The notes beneath the pieces are model-generated. The model ran no database searches. It worked only from the letters and a program-made list of their open reading frames with translations, and was not told the DNA's origin. A DNA stretch of 36,829 nt from Pseudomonadota bacterium (GTDB lineage Bacteria > Pseudomonadota > Gammaproteobacteria > Pseudomonadales > Pseudohongiellaceae). Made by a program: the position numbers and the translations under genes. Within the stretch, counting starts at the first letter, position 1; each line of letters starts with the position of its first letter. The DNA is taken from contig JAQCBT010000026.1 in the NCBI GenBank assembly GCA_027621405.1, forward strand, positions 1-36,829, read 5' to 3'. Shown piece by piece: positions 33,470 to 36,829 of this stretch.

Positions 33470-34180
33470 CTAAAATGGCAGCAGTGCAAACACCAGTGCA
33501 GCCAGCAAACTACCCAGGATAGGGCCGACTATGGGAATCCAGGCGTAGCCCCAATTGCTGGACCCCTTGCCTTCAATGGGCAGCAGGGCATGGGCGATGC
33601 GCGGCCCCAGGTCACGTGCGGGATTGATCGCATAGCCAGTGGTTCCACCCAGCGACATGCCTATGCCGAACACCAACAGGCCGACAGGCAAGGCATCCAA
33701 TGCGCCCAGGCCGACGTCCGGAGTGGCTATATAGAGGACTCCGAGGATGAGGATGAAGGTGCCGAGTACTTCCGAATACAGATTGTTCACCGTGCTCTGG
33801 ATCGAAGGAGCGGTGCAGAAGACGCCTAACTTGGAACCCTGGTCGGCGGTGGCGTTGAAGTGGTCCCGGTAGTGCAGCCATACTGCGATAGCACCGAGAA
33901 AGGCGCCGAGTAGTTGGGCAACGATATAGATCGGTACCAACGACCAGGAGAATTTTCCTGCTGCTGCCAGGCCGATGGTGACTGCAGGATTGATATGGGC
34001 GCCGCTGACACTGCCGGTGATAAAGACTGCGACGAACACGGCAATACCCCAGCCCCAGGTAATCACGATGTAGCCGCTGGCGTTACCGCCGGTCTTCTCA
34101 AGCACCACGTTGGCAACTACACCGGCACCCAGCACAATTAGAATAAAAGTGCCCAGGAGCTCTCCGATAAAGACGTCCAT
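33470..34180 (-). CDS. MIP-family aquaglyceroporin (GlpF-like)
   Basis: Inner-membrane channel of 236 residues, six spans plus two half-helices. The two signature loops are SGAHINPAV (NPA 64-66) and GYAINPARDLGPR (NPARD 186-190). The Asp directly after the second NPA motif is the mark of glycerol-type channels over strict water channels. It would pass glycerol or other small polyols by diffusion. There is no glpK or glpD next to it, so it appears to stand alone. Transcription upstream is closed off by the terminator at 34296-34323. Confidence 0.93.
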   Translation of the reverse strand: MDVFIGELLGTFILIVLGAGVVANVVLEKTGGNASGYIVITWGWGIAVFVAVFITGSVSGAHINPAVTIGLAAAGKFSWSLVPIYIVAQLLGAFLGAIAVWLHYRDHFNATADQGSKLGVFCTAPSIQSTVNNLYSEVLGTFILILGVLYIATPDVGLGALDALPVGLLVFGIGMSLGGTTGYAINPARDLGPRIAHALLPIEGKGSSNWGYAWIPIVGPILGSLLAALVFALLPF

Positions 34181-34295
34181 TCTGTACCCTCTTTATTGCT
34201 TTCGCTGTTGTTGTAGGGGTTGTTTTAGAGTTTGTCTAAAAGCTTATTGTTGAGTCAGCCGGGATTCTAGGGCATTTCTGCAGAACAAACAAAAA

Positions 34296-34323
34296 CACCC
34301 CTGACGTTATGTGGCCAGGGGTG
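34296..34323 (-). terminator. Intrinsic terminator
   Basis: CACCCCTG (34296-34303) pairs with CAGGGGTG (34316-34323) around a 12-base loop. On the minus strand the stem is followed by TTTTTGTTTG, a good U-tract. It lies 47 bp past the stop of the minus-strand gene at 34371-34856. On the plus strand the hairpin is followed by a short T-rich run (CTTCATTTTT), so weak bidirectional action is possible. Confidence 0.85.
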
Positions 34324-34370
34324 CTTCATTTTTCGGCGGCTTCCAGCAAGCCGGTTCCAGGTGTTTACTG

Positions 34371-34856
34371 CTAATTGTTTCGTTTATTGAAGATCAGGAT
34401 CTGGTCTTGCAGGTCGGAGTTTGGTGACTGTATAGCAATGCTCAGCTGCTGGAAGTTGGGTGAAACAAACTTCGCTCCAATTTGTGAAATCTCACCATCG
34501 ACATAGACAGTATATTCAACCGAAGTGTCGTGAATTTTTTTATAGGAGATTGTCGCCTGCACATCCTGATTGAAATTGGCTATTGGATGGGTATCGCCAC
34601 TGTAGTCGTAGCGGGCAGAGGATGCGTTTACAACACCTTCCTGGTTTATTGTCACCACGATGTAAGAGTATGAACCATCGCCATGGTCGTAATAGGTTCG
34701 GGACATGCTCGCGGGAGGGGTCGCGCTGCCGAAATTCGAGCGTTCCATATCGATGTCCCAGGTTCCGATGAATGGATTTTCCCCCTGGGCGAATGTAGCT
34801 GCGGAGAGAGCTGCGCAAGCTATGCCCGCCATAACTAGAAGTATTTTCTTATACAT
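34371..34856 (-). CDS. Small secreted beta-rich protein, unknown function
   Basis: Protein of 161 residues from the ATG at 34856, with AAAGGTG a few bases upstream and a clear signal peptide (MYKKILLVMAGIACAALSAATFAQG). The frame is open further upstream without a better start. The mature part begins NPFIGTWDIDMERSNFGSATPPASMSRTYYDHGDGSY, the opening of a widespread lipocalin-like family (G-T-W-x-L-x-x-x-x-S-x-F). Repeated short beta strands follow. No catalytic residues are evident. It has its own terminator and appears monocistronic. Confidence 0.82.
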   Translation of the reverse strand: MYKKILLVMAGIACAALSAATFAQGENPFIGTWDIDMERSNFGSATPPASMSRTYYDHGDGSYSYIVVTINQEGVVNASSARYDYSGDTHPIANFNQDVQATISYKKIHDTSVEYTVYVDGEISQIGAKFVSPNFQQLSIAIQSPNSDLQDQILIFNKRNN

Positions 34857-35055
34857 GGTTGCACCTTTATTAATTATCACGTTTGGTAAATACAGTGCCT
34901 TAATGCTTCTTAACTGAAGCTCAGGATACATGCTTTCAGAGGCTGCGTATTGAGCGGAATCAACATTGATTGGTGAGTAAGAGGAGCCCTCGATTGCTGC
35001 GATACCGAGGTGCCAGATTGAATCTGAATTCGCCGGGAATAATCGGCACAAAAGA

Positions 35056-35089
35056 AAACGCCCCGGGTCATTACTGGCCCGGGGCGTTT
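35056..35089 (-). terminator. Strong intrinsic terminator
   Basis: AAACGCCCCGGG (35056-35067) pairs perfectly with CCCGGGGCGTTT (35078-35089) around a 10-base loop. On the minus strand the stem runs into TTTTCTTTTG. It lies 30 bp past the stop of the gene at 35119-36054 and so ends the operon containing the copper-monooxygenase-like gene. Confidence 0.92.
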
Positions 35090-35118
35090 CGTCTGAGCTT
35101 GATTATTGAGTAAAGAGT

Positions 35119-36054
35119 TTACTCAGTTACCGTTACCGGCACGTAAGCGTTGGACCAGCAGCAGACGTTGTCAAACTGACTGTCTGGAGCCTGGAAGTTA
35201 TCCACCCGCAGTCGGACGATGTAGTCGCCAGGAGTGGAAAAGGTTGCCTGGGTGGTTACTTCTTCCCAACCGTTGGTGCTGCCATCACCTGATTCGCCGC
35301 CGCGCTTCGCGCGGTCTGCGCCAGTGATCAGGGCCTCCGAGAATTCAGGAGAAGCACCCACTGGTCCCTGATGCATGATCCATTCTGTACCCAGAGGGTA
35401 GTAGAGGGACTGGTTCTCAGGGTAGGCGGCGCGGACGCCACGGTCCTGTACATAGGCAGTCAATGTTACCGGGCTACCTACGGAGGTGTTGATGCGTGGT
35501 GCATAGATACCCACTACACCATTCGACTCGGCACCGCTCATGCTGAACTTGATCGCAGGCTTCAGTGTACCCATGGCGGCCTCACCATTGCTCATTTCAT
35601 AAGCAGGTGATGTTGCGCGGCCAGGTACAGACCAGGTTTGGCCACCTGAGGTCAGGGTCCAGACTACATCGGTATCAGCCTTGTCGGCAGGAACGTTGAC
35701 GGCGAATGCGCCGCGCTCCTGGATGCCAACGAAGCCCCGGCGCTGATACACCGGAAAGTGAGTAGGCTGGCCACCGTCAAACTCGGCTGGCTCGATCTTG
35801 TTGTTGGGGCCAAGCGGGATGTCGACGACAGCTTCCCGGTTCTGGTTGGCGAAGCCGAAGATCATGGTAACTGAACCATCTTCGTTCCTGATCCAGCCAT
35901 TGAACATGGGAGCGACGCTCTCGCCGGTGGCGCTTCTTGTTGCGAGAGGGAAATCCCTCAGGTTTTCAGGGAGCTGGGCTGAGGCGGAAAGCGAAACCAG
36001 TCCCGCCAATCCCGCTGCAAATACTCCAGCCAAGATTCGTTTTGTATTGTTCAT
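35119..36054 (-). CDS. Secreted protein of unknown function, C-terminal CCW motif
   Basis: Protein of 311 residues with a signal peptide (MNNTKRILAGVFAAGLAGLVSLSASAQ). Its ATG overlaps the stop of the upstream gene (ATGA, 36051-36054), so translation is coupled to the monooxygenase-like protein. The mature protein is beta-rich: VAPMFNGWIRNEDGSVTMIFGFANQNREAVVDIPLGPNN, then THFPVYQRRGFVGI and FAVNVP. The C-terminal part (TFSTPGDYIVRLRVDNFQAPDSQFDNVCCWSNAYVPVTVTE) resembles an Ig- or PKD-like fold and ends with two adjacent cysteines followed by Trp. I recognise no family name. Tight coupling suggests a partner or accessory of the copper enzyme. Confidence 0.82.
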   Translation of the reverse strand: MNNTKRILAGVFAAGLAGLVSLSASAQLPENLRDFPLATRSATGESVAPMFNGWIRNEDGSVTMIFGFANQNREAVVDIPLGPNNKIEPAEFDGGQPTHFPVYQRRGFVGIQERGAFAVNVPADKADTDVVWTLTSGGQTWSVPGRATSPAYEMSNGEAAMGTLKPAIKFSMSGAESNGVVGIYAPRINTSVGSPVTLTAYVQDRGVRAAYPENQSLYYPLGTEWIMHQGPVGASPEFSEALITGADRAKRGGESGDGSTNGWEEVTTQATFSTPGDYIVRLRVDNFQAPDSQFDNVCCWSNAYVPVTVTE

Positions 36055-36829
36055 GGTGCTTCTCCTCCAGCCATGGCTAGTGCACGATCACGTTGCTGTC
36101 TTTGGGCCAACATCTCTTCGTAGCCTTCTTCATCCAGGTGAGTCACGGCGATCCAGGCGTGCGACATTTCGTCAGTAGTACGCTGGCCTGCACCAACCCA
36201 CTGATCGGGATCAGGGTTACGAGGATTGTCGGCTGTGTTGTCATACCAGGCAGTCAGGATGATGGTCGCGCCTGCTGGTACGAGGGGCTGGTAACCGTCT
36301 TCATAAGTATGACTGTGGTTCCAGCCAGCGTTCCAATTGGAAGCCTGGCTCACCACTTCACGACGACCAGTGTTGGGATCGAAGATCTCCATGGACATCG
36401 CTACACCACGCAGGTGCAGGTGTGGCTGCCAGCTGTCCAAGCGTACAGGATGATCGAAGGAATGGAAACCCTGGGTCATCAGCTTGCCATGGGGTGGAAT
36501 CAGGTAGTCGCCACCACCGCTCAGATTGTACGAGCGCAGGTCCTGGCTATAGGCCTTCTCTTCGTCGAAGTTATCTTCTTCGTCGTAGTACCAGATACCC
36601 ACGGTGACCTGGTCATCGGCTACAGCCTTGCCATCAGGATAGTAGTGGATGCTCCAGCCAACCTTGGAGTCGGCAGGCACTCTGCGGCAGGCGCCTTCAG
36701 GGACTTTTTCGCCCAGCTTGCCGAAGGCAAACTCCGACAGGCGGTCACCGCGGACCCAGTCACCGTTCTCGTCGCGTACTACGAAGTGCGAGTTGGCGTG
36801 GTGGGTGGAACCGTGAGCATTCTTGGAGG
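36051..36829 (-). CDS. PHM/DBH-like copper type II monooxygenase domain protein (N-terminus off the window)
   Basis: The frame runs off the right edge; about 258 residues of the C-terminal part are visible. Copper-ligand motifs of peptidylglycine and dopamine monooxygenases appear in order: HH in HGSTHHANSHF (36798-36803), a likely third CuH ligand in WSIHYYPDG (His at 36645-36647), HxH in QPHLHLRG (36414-36422) and Met in DEMSH (36165-36167). The segment AGATIILTAWYDNTADNPRNPDP between the HxH and Met is typical. These enzymes hydroxylate C-H bonds using ascorbate or another reductant. Bacterial members often carry extra N-terminal domains (cytochrome or thioredoxin-like), which cannot be seen here. 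The stop overlaps the next gene's ATG. Specific substrate unknown. Confidence 0.82.
   Translation of the reverse strand, partial: SKNAHGSTHHANSHFVVRDENGDWVRGDRLSEFAFGKLGEKVPEGACRRVPADSKVGWSIHYYPDGKAVADDQVTVGIWYYDEEDNFDEEKAYSQDLRSYNLSGGGDYLIPPHGKLMTQGFHSFDHPVRLDSWQPHLHLRGVAMSMEIFDPNTGRREVVSQASNWNAGWNHSHTYEDGYQPLVPAGATIILTAWYDNTADNPRNPDPDQWVGAGQRTTDEMSHAWIAVTHLDEEGYEEMLAQRQQRDRALAMAGGEAP

Overview
This 36.8 kb window looks like chromosomal DNA of a heterotrophic, probably marine, gammaproteobacterium. That placement is inferred from moderately high G+C, many signal peptides and lipoboxes, Tat-exported enzymes, three sulfatases, a PQQ-dependent quinohaemoprotein dehydrogenase and DUF6152-type neighbours. 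No rRNA or tRNA gene is seen, so it stays tentative. I see no transposase, phage gene, CRISPR array or recognisable transcription regulator. Both ends cut through genes.

Left part (1-18.5 kb): a sugar and glycoside catabolic region. It starts with the end of an M20 peptidase (1-897), a sulfatase lipoprotein (962-2494, +) and a convergent SGSH-like sulfatase lipoprotein (2518-4164, -). A plus-strand operon (4327-9796) then encodes a Tat-exported Gfo/Idh/MocA oxidoreductase, a GMC dehydrogenase, its gluconate-2-dehydrogenase-subunit-3-like partner and two DUF1080 (3-keto-disaccharide hydrolase) proteins. A minus-strand operon (14340 down to 9836) encodes a sugar phosphate isomerase/epimerase, a cytoplasmic Gfo/Idh/MocA oxidoreductase, a second subunit-3-like protein and a second GMC dehydrogenase. 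Divergent from it is a plus-strand operon with a NupG-like MFS transporter (TTG start), a third sulfatase and glucokinase (14579-18459). Read together, the genes suggest a 3-keto-glycoside route: sulfate removal, C3 oxidation of sugars in the periplasm, cleavage of the 3-keto-glycoside, uptake, reduction back to the ordinary sugar and phosphorylation. The substrate is unknown.

Middle part (18.5-29 kb): a small lipoprotein, an uncharacterised multipass membrane protein paired with a PQQ/haem c alcohol dehydrogenase, a divergent KefB/C-type antiporter, an MHS-family MFS transporter, an SDR - secreted protein - DUF6152 operon, a membrane protein ending in a four-cysteine domain, and a Tat-exported VOC protein.

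Right part (29-36.8 kb): a secreted amidohydrolase and a Tat-exported multicopper oxidase separated by a perfect 28-bp palindrome; a 425-bp repeat-rich noncoding stretch with nested inverted repeats and an 18-bp direct repeat; a membrane-anchored unknown protein; an aquaglyceroporin; a small secreted beta-rich protein; and a secreted unknown protein translationally coupled to a partial PHM/DBH-like copper monooxygenase domain. Two strong intrinsic terminators serve minus-strand genes here.
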